Assembly: GCF_039541795.1 (NCBI RefSeq)
Contig: NZ_BAABGX010000001.1
Coordinates: forward strand, 1,488,001 to 1,552,000
Source of the DNA: Nibribacter koreensis
GTDB taxonomy: Bacteria; Bacteroidota; Bacteroidia; Cytophagales; Hymenobacteraceae
Reading direction: 5' to 3'
Length of the DNA stretch: 64,000 nucleotides
The notes below the pieces were generated by a model. The model was given only the letters and a program-made list of their open reading frames with translations, did not search any database and had not been told where the DNA came from. Both the position numbers and the translations under genes were made by a program. Below are positions 7,695-15,602 of this stretch, in pieces (the stretch's first letter is position 1; each line of letters starts with the position of its first letter).

Positions 7695-7781
7695 AGTTGT
7701 TTAAAGGTTAAGACGAAGTAAGATGCTATCTGAGAGGGAGAGCGTTTGTCTGTCCTCCCCCTCAGGTAGATTAAAAAAGGT

Positions 7782-8330
7782 TTAGTAGCCAGTAGTGCCG
7801 CCGGTGGTAGTACTAGTGGTGGAGCCTGCGTTGCCAGTGGTGGTACCCGTAGAGCCGGCCATTTTAATCTGAGCGCGTATCTCGCCGCCCGGATAAGTGG
7901 TGGTGTGCACGTTTACGTACCATAGACCGGCCATCAAATCAGCTGCCTGCGCATCTGTGAGCACTACTTCTTTAGTAATAGGGCTAGAGAAAGTCGTTTC
8001 GCTGATGTTGACTACCGGCGGGCCAGAGACACCCACTGCTCCCTTGTGGAAGTGTGCCATGGTGGTGGCCGAGGTTAGCCCGGAGAAAGTAAGCGTGTAA
8101 GACAAGACCTTGGTGTCTTTGTTGTAAGAACCCATGATGGTGCCAGTACCCGACGAAGAATTAGCAGGCACTTCCTCAGTTCCGGAGAGAGTGGCCATTT
8201 GCATTTCTACTTTGTTCTCTTGGGGCTTGTCCATGTCATCGTCATCATCATCACTGCAACCATTCATGGAAAAGGCGGCCACCACCAGTAGGCTAAACAG
8301 CAGATGGAAAAGATATTTTGAGGTTTTCAT
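7782..8330 (-). CDS. CHRD-domain lipoprotein
   Basis: 182 residues with a lipobox signal (FSMNGC) followed by an acidic run SDDDDDDMD. The CHRD domain (residues about 42-160) shows LSGTEEVPANSSSGTG, AHFHKGAVGVSGPPVV and the closing YVNVHTTTYPGGEIRAQI. CHRD domains occur in chordin and in bacterial secreted proteins; their biochemical role in bacteria is not known. The last 25 residues are a Gly/Ser/Thr-rich low-complexity tail. It is the first gene of the minus-strand run ending with DUF5777. The 182-bp region upstream to 8512 is AT-rich and has no other element I can support. Confidence 0.88.
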   Translation of the reverse strand: MKTSKYLFHLLFSLLVVAAFSMNGCSDDDDDDMDKPQENKVEMQMATLSGTEEVPANSSSGTGTIMGSYNKDTKVLSYTLTFSGLTSATTMAHFHKGAVGVSGPPVVNISETTFSSPITKEVVLTDAQAADLMAGLWYVNVHTTTYPGGEIRAQIKMAGSTGTTTGNAGSTTSTTTGGTTGY

Positions 8331-8512
8331 AGTATTGGGTTTAATTGGTTTTTAGAAATCAGAAGGATTAGTTAACACCGCAACCAACTATCAATCAATC
8401 TTATAAATAAAAATAAGAGAAGCGGTAACGATGTAAAGACCCAACATTTAGGGCAACGAAGAGCCGGTCTCCCCTTATGGAGGGAAGCGAAAACAGCGAA
8501 CAGAAAGTCTTT

Positions 8513-9913
8513 TTAAGGTTTTAAGTGGAACGTATAACTAGTAGAGAAAAAGACGCCGGCACTGGTCAGGTTTACCTTTCCTTCGCCTATGCCAGACAGC
8601 GGAATTTTCACGAATGGCTCCACCCCCAGCGAAATACCTGAGGGAAACGTGCGTGCGTAGCTCACTGAAAGGTTCTGAACCTGAAACCAGTGTCGGTTTT
8701 CATTGTCCACCTCCCAGGCCTTGGTGTACTTCTTAGGTGGGTTTCCGTACCCGTAGGTCGCGGTGTAACTGTACGTGTACTTTTCACTCAGCATAATGTA
8801 ACTGGATAATCCCGCCTGCACCGCCAACCGGTTTTGACCCTTTTGCCACACCTGGTAGCTCAGGTTTACTGGAATATCTATCACGTGGCAGACGGCATCA
8901 AGGTAGCTGTCATAGGCCGGCCCGCTTGTACCAGATGGCATGGTGTACTCATCTAGCGGGGCAGCATATATTTTCTTGGCCCAGACGGCCCCTGTCACCA
9001 AACTTAACCGCTTGGTAAGGGGCACGGCCACCAATAGCCCGGCGTTGGGAGACACCTTTCCAGCCTCTTTAAATTTAACGGTGGTCAAGTCAGGCGCCAC
9101 AGCCACACCTACCTGCACATATTTTAAAAACTGGCCACCTTTGGCTACAGGTTCTTCCGCTTCTGGCAGACTGTCAAGGTTACCGGTCTGCACGGGGGCC
9201 ATAACAGGCTGGTTATTCTGGCTTAAAGAATCAACATTAAGTAAGGATGAAGGCTGCGGTTTATTAGATTCAGTTACTATGTTTTGACTATTGTCACTAG
9301 CTACACCTTCTTCAAACTGGGTCTGCTTTTGTTCAGGCAAAGCCACTTGAAAAACCTCATTCTGGGCCTTGCCTTCCTGGCTTGACCTTGTAATTTGCAT
9401 ACTTGGCTTAGGTCGCTTTTTGCCCACCAACACAGAAGCCCTAACTATCAGTTGCTTACTAAGTAACCGTTTTTGGCTTGTTTTGGGGAAATCAGGCAAA
9501 AAATGCGACATTTTCTCTTGTCTTATAGGTGCAGGAGGTGGCACATTTTCCATCTCGCTCCGCTTTGCCTGCAATGGTTCTAAGAGTAGGTTGCCATCTA
9601 CAGGCGTGCTGAGTGCTGCAGATTTTTCTGGTTGATCTTGATCTACCAAAGCTTTGCCTTGTTCACTTGGTTGTAAAGCAACGGGTTGTTGGTTGTATCT
9701 AGTATACAGGGTAGGAATGGTGAGCATGCCCAGGAACAGCAATAGAAGCAGGGCCGAAAAATACCACGTGCCTCTTCCCTTGCCAGCCTGGTAGGCATCC
9801 AGTTTCTTGTCCATGTCTGCCCAGGCGGACGGGTTAAAGGGAGGTTCATACCCTTCTGCCGACTCCCGGAACAGCTGATCTAGCTCTTCGTCAGACATAT
9901 TGCTTGTACTCAT
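8513..9913 (-). CDS. Membrane partner of the ECF sigma factor (anti-sigma-like N-terminus, outer-membrane barrel-like C-terminus)
   Basis: 466 residues. Residues 1-48 are an acidic cytoplasmic domain (SDEELDQLFRESAEGYEPPF) like those that hold sigma factors in Bacteroidetes. One membrane segment follows (residues about 49-70), then a low-complexity Gln/Pro-rich linker. The C-terminal part (about 265-466) is strand-rich and resembles outer-membrane beta-barrel domains: KYVQVGVAVAPDLTTVKF through FFSTSYTFHLKP. It overlaps the sigma gene by 23 bases. An anti-sigma function is inferred from linkage and the N-terminus. Oddity: residues about 136-149 (MSHFLPDFPKTSQK) are encoded by an in-frame copy of the dispersed palindrome (9467-9505), in the linker, where insertion would be tolerated. 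Confidence 0.75.
   Translation of the reverse strand: MSTSNMSDEELDQLFRESAEGYEPPFNPSAWADMDKKLDAYQAGKGRGTWYFSALLLLLFLGMLTIPTLYTRYNQQPVALQPSEQGKALVDQDQPEKSAALSTPVDGNLLLEPLQAKRSEMENVPPPAPIRQEKMSHFLPDFPKTSQKRLLSKQLIVRASVLVGKKRPKPSMQITRSSQEGKAQNEVFQVALPEQKQTQFEEGVASDNSQNIVTESNKPQPSSLLNVDSLSQNNQPVMAPVQTGNLDSLPEAEEPVAKGGQFLKYVQVGVAVAPDLTTVKFKEAGKVSPNAGLLVAVPLTKRLSLVTGAVWAKKIYAAPLDEYTMPSGTSGPAYDSYLDAVCHVIDIPVNLSYQVWQKGQNRLAVQAGLSSYIMLSEKYTYSYTATYGYGNPPKKYTKAWEVDNENRHWFQVQNLSVSYARTFPSGISLGVEPFVKIPLSGIGEGKVNLTSAGVFFSTSYTFHLKP
9467..9505. repeat. Family P palindrome inside a coding region
   Basis: ACCGTTTTTGGCTTG and CAGGCAAAAAATGCG arms around TTTTGGGGAAAT. On the coding (minus) strand it is translated without stop as SHFLPDFPKTSQKR in the linker of the sigma-factor partner. 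Other copies give similar peptides in the same frame. Confidence 0.85.
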
Positions 9914-10457
9914 CTACCCTGTTTTTTTTTAGCATTTCACGCAGATTGGCTCTGGCCTTGAACAGATTGGACTTGGAGGCTCCTGCGGTTATTCCTAAAC
10001 TATCGGCTATCTCTTCATGGGTGTAGCCGTCAATCACATACATATTAAACACCGTTCTATAGGCCGGCGAAAGTTGTTGTACCAGGCCAATGAGGTATTC
10101 ATAATTGATTTGTTGCAAGACGTCATAAGCGTCTGCGGTGGGGGCCGCAGACTCAAGGTCCATGGTATGGTAGTGCTTGAGGTTATGGCGGTAATTGTCC
10201 AGCGCCGTGTTGATCATGATGCGGCGCACCCACCCTTTAAAGGGCTTGGCCGGGTCATATTGCTTAAGCCTGGTGAACACTTTCATAAAACCGTCATTCA
10301 AAACCTCTTTTGCTTCTTCTGCATCTTTAGTGTAGCGCACACAAATACTCATGGCGTAGCCATAGAAGAGCTGGTAAAGCTCTCGCTGTGCCTCTCGGTT
10401 TTCAGCCAGGCACCCTTGCAGTACTGCGTCTATCTCCTTGCTTACCGTTTCGCTCAC
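9891..10457 (-). CDS. ECF-family RNA polymerase sigma factor
   Basis: Region 2 is visible in ELYQLFYGYAMSICVRYTKD and EVLNDGFMKVFTRLKQYD, with PFKGWVRRIMINTALDNYRH (region 2.4) and region 4 QLSPAYRTVFNMYVIDGYTH followed by EEIADSLGITAGASKSNLFK. I place the start at GTG 10457 (188 residues, a normal ECF size). The frame stays open to an ATG at 10634, but that extension is unlike the family and contains a probable ECF promoter (10478-10510). If the long form is real the protein has 247 residues. The sigma factor should direct transcription of a stress or envelope regulon and be held by the overlapping membrane partner. Start uncertain; identity firm. Confidence 0.88.
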   Translation of the reverse strand: MSETVSKEIDAVLQGCLAENREAQRELYQLFYGYAMSICVRYTKDAEEAKEVLNDGFMKVFTRLKQYDPAKPFKGWVRRIMINTALDNYRHNLKHYHTMDLESAAPTADAYDVLQQINYEYLIGLVQQLSPAYRTVFNMYVIDGYTHEEIADSLGITAGASKSNLFKARANLREMLKKNRVDEYKQYV

Positions 10458-10477
10458 TGTTTCAGATTTAGCGCTCC

Positions 10478-10510
10478 CATCACGGAAGGAATTTAAAAAG
10501 GGTTGCCACC
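10478..10510 (-). promoter_or_regulatory. Putative ECF-type promoter for the sigma/anti-sigma unit
   Basis: On the minus strand GGCAACCCTTTTT is followed after about 15 bases by CCGTGATG. Bacteroidetes ECF genes often carry a GCAACC-TTTT minus-35 with a CGT-containing minus-10, so this may be an autoregulated promoter. If so, transcription begins near 10472 and only the GTG at 10457 can serve as start. Matched by memory of the pattern, not by alignment. Confidence 0.4.
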
Positions 10511-10747
10511 GGTTAAAAAAAAATTTATAGACGGCTTTATGGGGATGTAAATGCTGCCATGAAACGCTAAACCGTTCACAGCCAGAAGAGAGTGTCCTTG
10601 TTGATGCCTGGAGCAACATACAAGAATTTATCATTTTTTACGAAATAGCCTGCCTTTTCATCTAGGTTAGCGCTGCACAGCAGTCATTTTTTACTGCGTT
10701 GAGGATAAACGGCAGGTCTAGCTCTAAAAAACGTGTCCCTGGAGCAC

Positions 10748-10783
10748 AAAAAAAAGCGGGAAGACCTGCAAAGGCTTCCCGCT
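10748..10783 (-). terminator. Rho-independent terminator of the PAS kinase gene
   Basis: Hairpin AGCGGGAAG/CTTCCCGCT (10755-10783). On the minus strand it is followed by a run of U residues (A tract at 10748-10754), and it lies 25 bases beyond the kinase stop codon. Confidence 0.85.
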
Positions 10784-10807
10784 CAAAAAATTAATCTGTT
10801 CTACTGT

Positions 10808-13786
10808 CTAGCTTACGTGTTTAATGCACACTTTAAAGGAAGAGCCTTGGCCCACGGTGCTTTCAACGGTGACGTAGCCGCCCAAGGCCTCTGCCTGGGT
10901 TTTAACCAGGTACAGCCCCAGACCCTTTCCTGAAACGTGAAAATGGAAGCGCTTGTAAAGACCAAACAGGTTGTTCTGCTCTTTTTGCAGGTTAATGCCC
11001 AACCCATTGTCTGTGACCGTGAAACAGAACATATCCTCACATTGCTCTGCGGTGATGGCAATTTTTAAGCTGCGTTCTGGTGACTTGTACTTGACCGCGT
11101 TTGACACCAGATTAGACAGGATGCTGCTCACGTAACTGCGCGCCGACCGGATCTCCTCAATGCCATTTAAGTTTACTTGCACATTGGGTTTAGTGGTGTT
11201 AGGCAGAACCTGCAACACCTGCTCCACCAGGTCGCGCAGGTTTATGACTTCGCGGGCGTCGTGCACTTCGCCCTGCAGGCTCAATAAATCATTCAAGTCT
11301 CTAATGATAGTGTCCAGATTTTGGGCCGTCTGCTTTAAACGGTCCATTAACGCTAGCTGGCTTTCTGGGTCCTGATCATACTTGAACAGCGCTGTAAGCC
11401 CAAGGATGTTGGCCACCGGTGAGCGTAGGTTATGCGACACAATGTAGGTGAACTGCTCTAAGTTACGGTTGCGGCGCAACAGCTCTTCTGTTAACTGAAT
11501 ACGTTCTTGCTCAGCCTTCTTTTGGTCTGTGATGACGGTCTCAATCACAATGAATTTCTTGCCGCCCCCCTGCTCGTCCAGTATAGGCGTTACGTCTAGT
11601 TTAGACCAGTACAGCTCACCCTGCTTGTTTCTATTTTGCACCTCTTGGACAAACGGCTCCTCAAACTGCAGTTTATCCCGTATCTCACGCACCTGGTCTG
11701 GAGCGGTTTCAGGGCCAGCCAACAGGTCTCCGGGGCGTTGGCCTTTCATCTCTTCCAGGGTATAGCCGGTGATGCGGGTAAAGCCGTCGTTCACCCATTC
11801 AATGCGGGCCTGTTCATCTGTGATGTAGACAGAGTTCACGGTTTTGCTGGCCACCCAAGACAATTTCTTCAGTTCAGCCTCGGCGTTCTTACGGTCTGTG
11901 ATTTCCTTAAAGTAAATGGACAAGCCTTCTTCAGAGGGGTAGACGCTCACGTCTAACCAACTCTGCACAGAAGAAGCAAACTGCTCAAAATGCTGCGGCT
12001 TTTGCGTGTCTATGGCCTGCTGGAAGTTGTCATAGAAGTTTTTGTTCTCGGGTTCACGTTCATCATACAGATCAATGATGCGGCGCCCAATCCATTTGCG
12101 GGTGTCCACGGCCATGATTTTGTCAAACTCTTGGTTGATGTAAGTAAACCGCCAGTCCTTGTCAATGGTGAAAAACGCGTCTTTGATACTCTCTAGGATG
12201 GTGTTGAGGCGCTTGGCTGTGGCTTCTTGCAGCAGCTGTTGCTTTTTAGGGGCCGTAATATCCTTGGCAATGCCATGCACACCCACTACCTCGCCGTTAA
12301 TGATGATTGGAATCTCTGTAAAGCTCAAATACAGATCCTCATTGTCAGCTCCTTTCATAGATGCCTCAGAAGAAACCGGATGACCGCTTAACACCTTGTT
12401 GAAATCGGCTTTGGCAGACTCCAGGATGTCTGGGGTGGCAAAATCAAACATATGCTTCTCCAGCAATTCTTTCTGGGTTAACCCAAATAACTTTAGCGCC
12501 ACCTCATTGGCAGACGTGTAATATCCATGCGCGTCCATGGAATACACGGCGTCTGGGTTGTAGTCAAACAGGGCCTTGTATCGCTGATTGCTTTCCTCTA
12601 ATTCCAGCTCTGCTTTGCGCCGCTCAGAAATGTCTCTGCTGTTGACGATAATGCCTTGAATGGACGGCATGTCTGCGCAGTTGGTGGCATGCGACTCTAG
12701 CCAACGCCATTCACCGTGACCGTCCTTGAACAAGAAAGGCGTAGTGTCTACTATCTCGCCCTGCAGCACTTTTTGCAAGCACTCCATGACCGGTTGGTGG
12801 AAATCTGGGTGAATAAACTCAAAGGCGTTTCTGCCAATGAATCCTTCTGGCGTAATCCCTAAGATCCTGGTACTGTTAGAGCTGGCAAAGGTATAATTCC
12901 CTTCCAGCGTTAAGACGGCGATCATGTCTGACCCTTGGTGCAACAAAGCCTGCAGACGCTCCTCGCTCTCCTGCTGCACTTTGTTTAACTGCATGACTTC
13001 GGTTACGTCACGGGCTATGCAGTACACCCGGCCTGCGGCCTCAGACAAAGAGGATGACCAGGAAAGATGCACCAGACTGCCATCCTTTCTTCGATAGCGG
13101 TTTCTAAAGTTGTTGGTGATTTTTTGGCTGGTAACGGCGGCCGTGTCTTTCTGGGTAATCTCAATATCCTCTTCAAAAATGAAGGCCGAATAGTGTTGGT
13201 TGATGACCTCTTCCTGGGTATAGCCCAAAATGGTCTCGCAGGCTTTGTTTATCTGTAATATATTGCCATTCAGGTCAAAAGTGCAGATTAAATCCGCAGA
13301 GTGGTCCAACACCAGCTGCAGATCCTGGAGAGACGCTTCGGTGGCCAAGGTACGCTCCCGCAGCAGTTGCTGGGCAACATAATACTCAGATTTATCCCGC
13401 ACATGCACACTTACCAATGTCTGCTGCTGGTCACCTGCAAAGGTTCTGGCATGGATTTCTACTGGTATTCTGGTGCCGTCCTGGTGCATCATAAACAGCT
13501 CCCGCTTGGAGAAGCCGCTGGCTTGGCGCTCATGAATGGCAAGCCACCATCTAGGGTCTTCTAAGTCTCTCACCCCTTCCCGGCCAATCTGGAGAAGGGT
13601 GTCTTTGTCACGGCCCACCAACTGGCACATGGCTTCATTCACGTACAGGAAATTCCCATGGGTGTCTGCCAGAAGCATAGGTTCAGGGCTAAACTCTACC
13701 ATGGCGCTCATCAATGACAAGTCTACCATAGACGCCTCCCCTTTTTGCTCCAGCTTGTCTTCAAAATCTGCTACTGCCTTACCCAT
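10808..13786 (-). CDS. Multi-PAS sensor histidine kinase
   Basis: 992 residues, no membrane segments. About six PAS domains are lined up, with PAC-type endings such as IIVNSRDISERRKAE, GIAKDITAPKK, YFKEITDRKNAE and VIETVITDQKKAE. The kinase core follows: H-box FTYIVSHNLRSPVANILGL (His near residue 770), N-box LSNLVSNAVKYKSP, DNGLGIN and GKGLGLYLVKTQAEALGG. There is no receiver domain. The protein should sense cytoplasmic signals (redox, small ligands or light are typical for PAS) and phosphorylate an unlinked response regulator. It stands alone, with its own promoter (13860-13887) and terminator (10748-10783). Ligands cannot be told from sequence. Confidence 0.92.
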   Translation of the reverse strand: MGKAVADFEDKLEQKGEASMVDLSLMSAMVEFSPEPMLLADTHGNFLYVNEAMCQLVGRDKDTLLQIGREGVRDLEDPRWWLAIHERQASGFSKRELFMMHQDGTRIPVEIHARTFAGDQQQTLVSVHVRDKSEYYVAQQLLRERTLATEASLQDLQLVLDHSADLICTFDLNGNILQINKACETILGYTQEEVINQHYSAFIFEEDIEITQKDTAAVTSQKITNNFRNRYRRKDGSLVHLSWSSSLSEAAGRVYCIARDVTEVMQLNKVQQESEERLQALLHQGSDMIAVLTLEGNYTFASSNSTRILGITPEGFIGRNAFEFIHPDFHQPVMECLQKVLQGEIVDTTPFLFKDGHGEWRWLESHATNCADMPSIQGIIVNSRDISERRKAELELEESNQRYKALFDYNPDAVYSMDAHGYYTSANEVALKLFGLTQKELLEKHMFDFATPDILESAKADFNKVLSGHPVSSEASMKGADNEDLYLSFTEIPIIINGEVVGVHGIAKDITAPKKQQLLQEATAKRLNTILESIKDAFFTIDKDWRFTYINQEFDKIMAVDTRKWIGRRIIDLYDEREPENKNFYDNFQQAIDTQKPQHFEQFASSVQSWLDVSVYPSEEGLSIYFKEITDRKNAEAELKKLSWVASKTVNSVYITDEQARIEWVNDGFTRITGYTLEEMKGQRPGDLLAGPETAPDQVREIRDKLQFEEPFVQEVQNRNKQGELYWSKLDVTPILDEQGGGKKFIVIETVITDQKKAEQERIQLTEELLRRNRNLEQFTYIVSHNLRSPVANILGLTALFKYDQDPESQLALMDRLKQTAQNLDTIIRDLNDLLSLQGEVHDAREVINLRDLVEQVLQVLPNTTKPNVQVNLNGIEEIRSARSYVSSILSNLVSNAVKYKSPERSLKIAITAEQCEDMFCFTVTDNGLGINLQKEQNNLFGLYKRFHFHVSGKGLGLYLVKTQAEALGGYVTVESTVGQGSSFKVCIKHVS

Positions 13787-13859
13787 TCTTCTATTCTATG
13801 AAATCTACCAGCCTGCAGGGGAACAAGCCTATGGTTTTTACCAACGCCCATTAATTATA

Positions 13860-13887
13860 CAAATTTAGCATTCAATCAAACAACAAG
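13860..13887 (-). promoter_or_regulatory. Bacteroidetes-type promoter of the PAS kinase gene
   Basis: On the minus strand TAAATTTG (13860-13867) matches TAnnTTTG exactly, with a TTG minus-33 element at 13884-13886 after a 16-base spacer. It lies about 75 bases upstream of the kinase ATG. The rest of the 13787-14251 gap is AT-rich with one palindrome and one terminator. Confidence 0.55.
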
Positions 13888-14152
13888 CATCTAAATGCAT
13901 TTATAATACAGACATCCAAAAAAAATACTGCAAATACTCTAGTTTAAAAATAATTTAGTGCAATTAACCAGCCAGCAACTTCCTGTGAAAGGTATTTTTG
14001 AATAGTTAAGTTCTTTAATAATTACTAAAGGACAGAAATTATCAAGGACCTGCAACTTACCCTACTTAAGAAATGCTTCTTCTTATTCCATTATACAAAT
14101 ATTTCTATTCCAAGCGGTGCGCCTGTAAAAACCATTCCAGCAGTTTCCAGAT

Positions 14153-14192
14153 CCGTTTTTAGCCGCTTTTCTAGAAAACAGGCTAAAAACGG
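14153..14192. repeat. Dispersed palindrome, family P
   Basis: CCGTTTTTAGCCGCTTTTC / GAAAACAGGCTAAAAACGG. The A in TTTAGCC is matched by T in GGCTAAA, a paired change from the consensus. Confidence 0.9.
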
Positions 14193-14195
14193 GCC

Positions 14196-14230
14196 AAAAA
14201 AAAGAGAGCCACCTGTTAGGTAGCTCTCTT
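14196..14230 (-). terminator. Terminator of the amidohydrolase operon
   Basis: Stem AAGAGAGC/GCTCTCTT plus ACCT/AGGT around a short loop. On the minus strand a U run follows, given by the A tract at 14196-14203. It lies 21 bases past the stop codon at 14252. Confidence 0.8.
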
Positions 14231-14251
14231 GGTAGAAGTGGATAGGAGTGA

Positions 14252-15589
14252 CTATTTGCCTACCTCATACTTGTTGTTGAACTTCTCATACAAGTACTGT
14301 TGCTTGTCGGTGAGGTTGAGTTTGCGGCCCTGTATGTAAGAGTGGCTTACTTTGTTAGTGCGCATGTCCAGCAAGTCGCCTTCAGAAACCACCAGCGTAG
14401 CGTCCTTACCTACCTCCAGGGAACCTACCTGATTGTCTACTCCCAGAATCTTGGCGGCATTCAAGGTCACCGAAGAGAGGGCCGCCTCTTTGTCCAGACC
14501 AAAGGCCACGGCCGTACCGGCAATAAACGGAAGGTTACGCGTGCCGTGCAAACTGGCGTCATAGTCCAGGCAGAACAAGATACCGGCCTTCTGCAAGTAA
14601 CCCGGCATTTTGTAAGGCAGGTACACGTCATCTCCGGCTCTGGCAGGCAGCGCGTGCACGCCTGAGTAGATCACCGGAATGTTGTTCTCCTTTAAGAAGT
14701 CAGCTACCATTAGCGCGTCGCCGCCACCTACAATCACCATGTTCTTGATGCCAGCTTTCTGCGCGAAGCGTACGGCCTCAACAATCTCTTTGCCATAATC
14801 AGCGTGAATGAACAACTTCTTGCTACCGTCAAACAAACCGGTCATAGATGTCAGGCGCAGGTTCTGCTTGTCATTCTTCTGGTTCTTGTACACAGAGGCC
14901 TCAGAAAGCAAAGAAGTCAATTGCTGTAAGCCCGCGTCACGCTGTTGCTTGCGCTGTACCGCCTGCGGCGAGGTGTCCCCCATAGGCACCATACCCGGCC
15001 ACCGCAAGTGAATGCCACCGTCGGCTTTAATCAAGGCGTCTTCCCAGTTCCAAGCGTCTAGTTGCACTATCGAGGAAGAGCCTGAAATCATGCCGCCCAC
15101 CGGGGTCACCTGCGCCATCAAAACGCCGTTGGAACGCAAAGTGGGTGTGATGTCAGAATCAGTGTTGTAGGCCACTACAGAGCGCACGTTCGGGTTGAAG
15201 ATGCCCACTTCCTGCTGGTCTAAGGTGGCGCGCACGGATTCAATCTCTGTCAAGCCCAATTGGGAGTTAGGCAGAATCAAGCCCGGATAAATATGCTTGC
15301 CTGCTACGTCTACTTTTTCATAGGCTGTGGCTCCGGCATTGAAACCAGAAGCTGGACCGGCGTACGTGATCTTACCGTTGTCAAAGGCAATGGCGGCTTT
15401 CTCTACCACCTGTCCGTTGCCTACGTGCAAGGTAGCACCAGTCAATACCGTGGCTTTGTTCTGCTTAACAGCGGGCACCGGCACTTGAGCCCAGGCCGAA
15501 CTGCCTATCAAGAGCGATGCAATGAGCAAGGCTGTCTTTTTCATGTTGGTTTTCTTATTGGATACCACAGAGGTTTCTATCAATTGCAT
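14252..15589 (-). CDS. Secreted amidohydrolase-family protein lacking the HxH metal motif
   Basis: 445 residues from ATG 15589, which has a strong AAGGAGG ribosome site eight bases upstream. An internal ATG at 15544 would give a shorter signal peptide (MKKTALLIASLLIGSSAWA). The fold is recognised from ATVLTGATLHVGNGQVVEKA, GKHIYPGLILPNSQLGL and the closing LNAAKILGVDNQVGSLEVGK-DATLVVSEGD. At the place where true amidohydrolases have PGxIDxHxH this protein has PGLILPNSQ, so the usual first metal ligands are absent. It probably works with the larger protein encoded 14 bases upstream, which has the HxH motif. Located in the periplasm. Catalytic activity of its own is doubtful; an accessory or substrate-binding role is an inference. 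Confidence 0.85.
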   Translation of the reverse strand: MQLIETSVVSNKKTNMKKTALLIASLLIGSSAWAQVPVPAVKQNKATVLTGATLHVGNGQVVEKAAIAFDNGKITYAGPASGFNAGATAYEKVDVAGKHIYPGLILPNSQLGLTEIESVRATLDQQEVGIFNPNVRSVVAYNTDSDITPTLRSNGVLMAQVTPVGGMISGSSSIVQLDAWNWEDALIKADGGIHLRWPGMVPMGDTSPQAVQRKQQRDAGLQQLTSLLSEASVYKNQKNDKQNLRLTSMTGLFDGSKKLFIHADYGKEIVEAVRFAQKAGIKNMVIVGGGDALMVADFLKENNIPVIYSGVHALPARAGDDVYLPYKMPGYLQKAGILFCLDYDASLHGTRNLPFIAGTAVAFGLDKEAALSSVTLNAAKILGVDNQVGSLEVGKDATLVVSEGDLLDMRTNKVSHSYIQGRKLNLTDKQQYLYEKFNNKYEVGK

Positions 15590-15602
15590 GGTTAGGTCCT
15601 CC

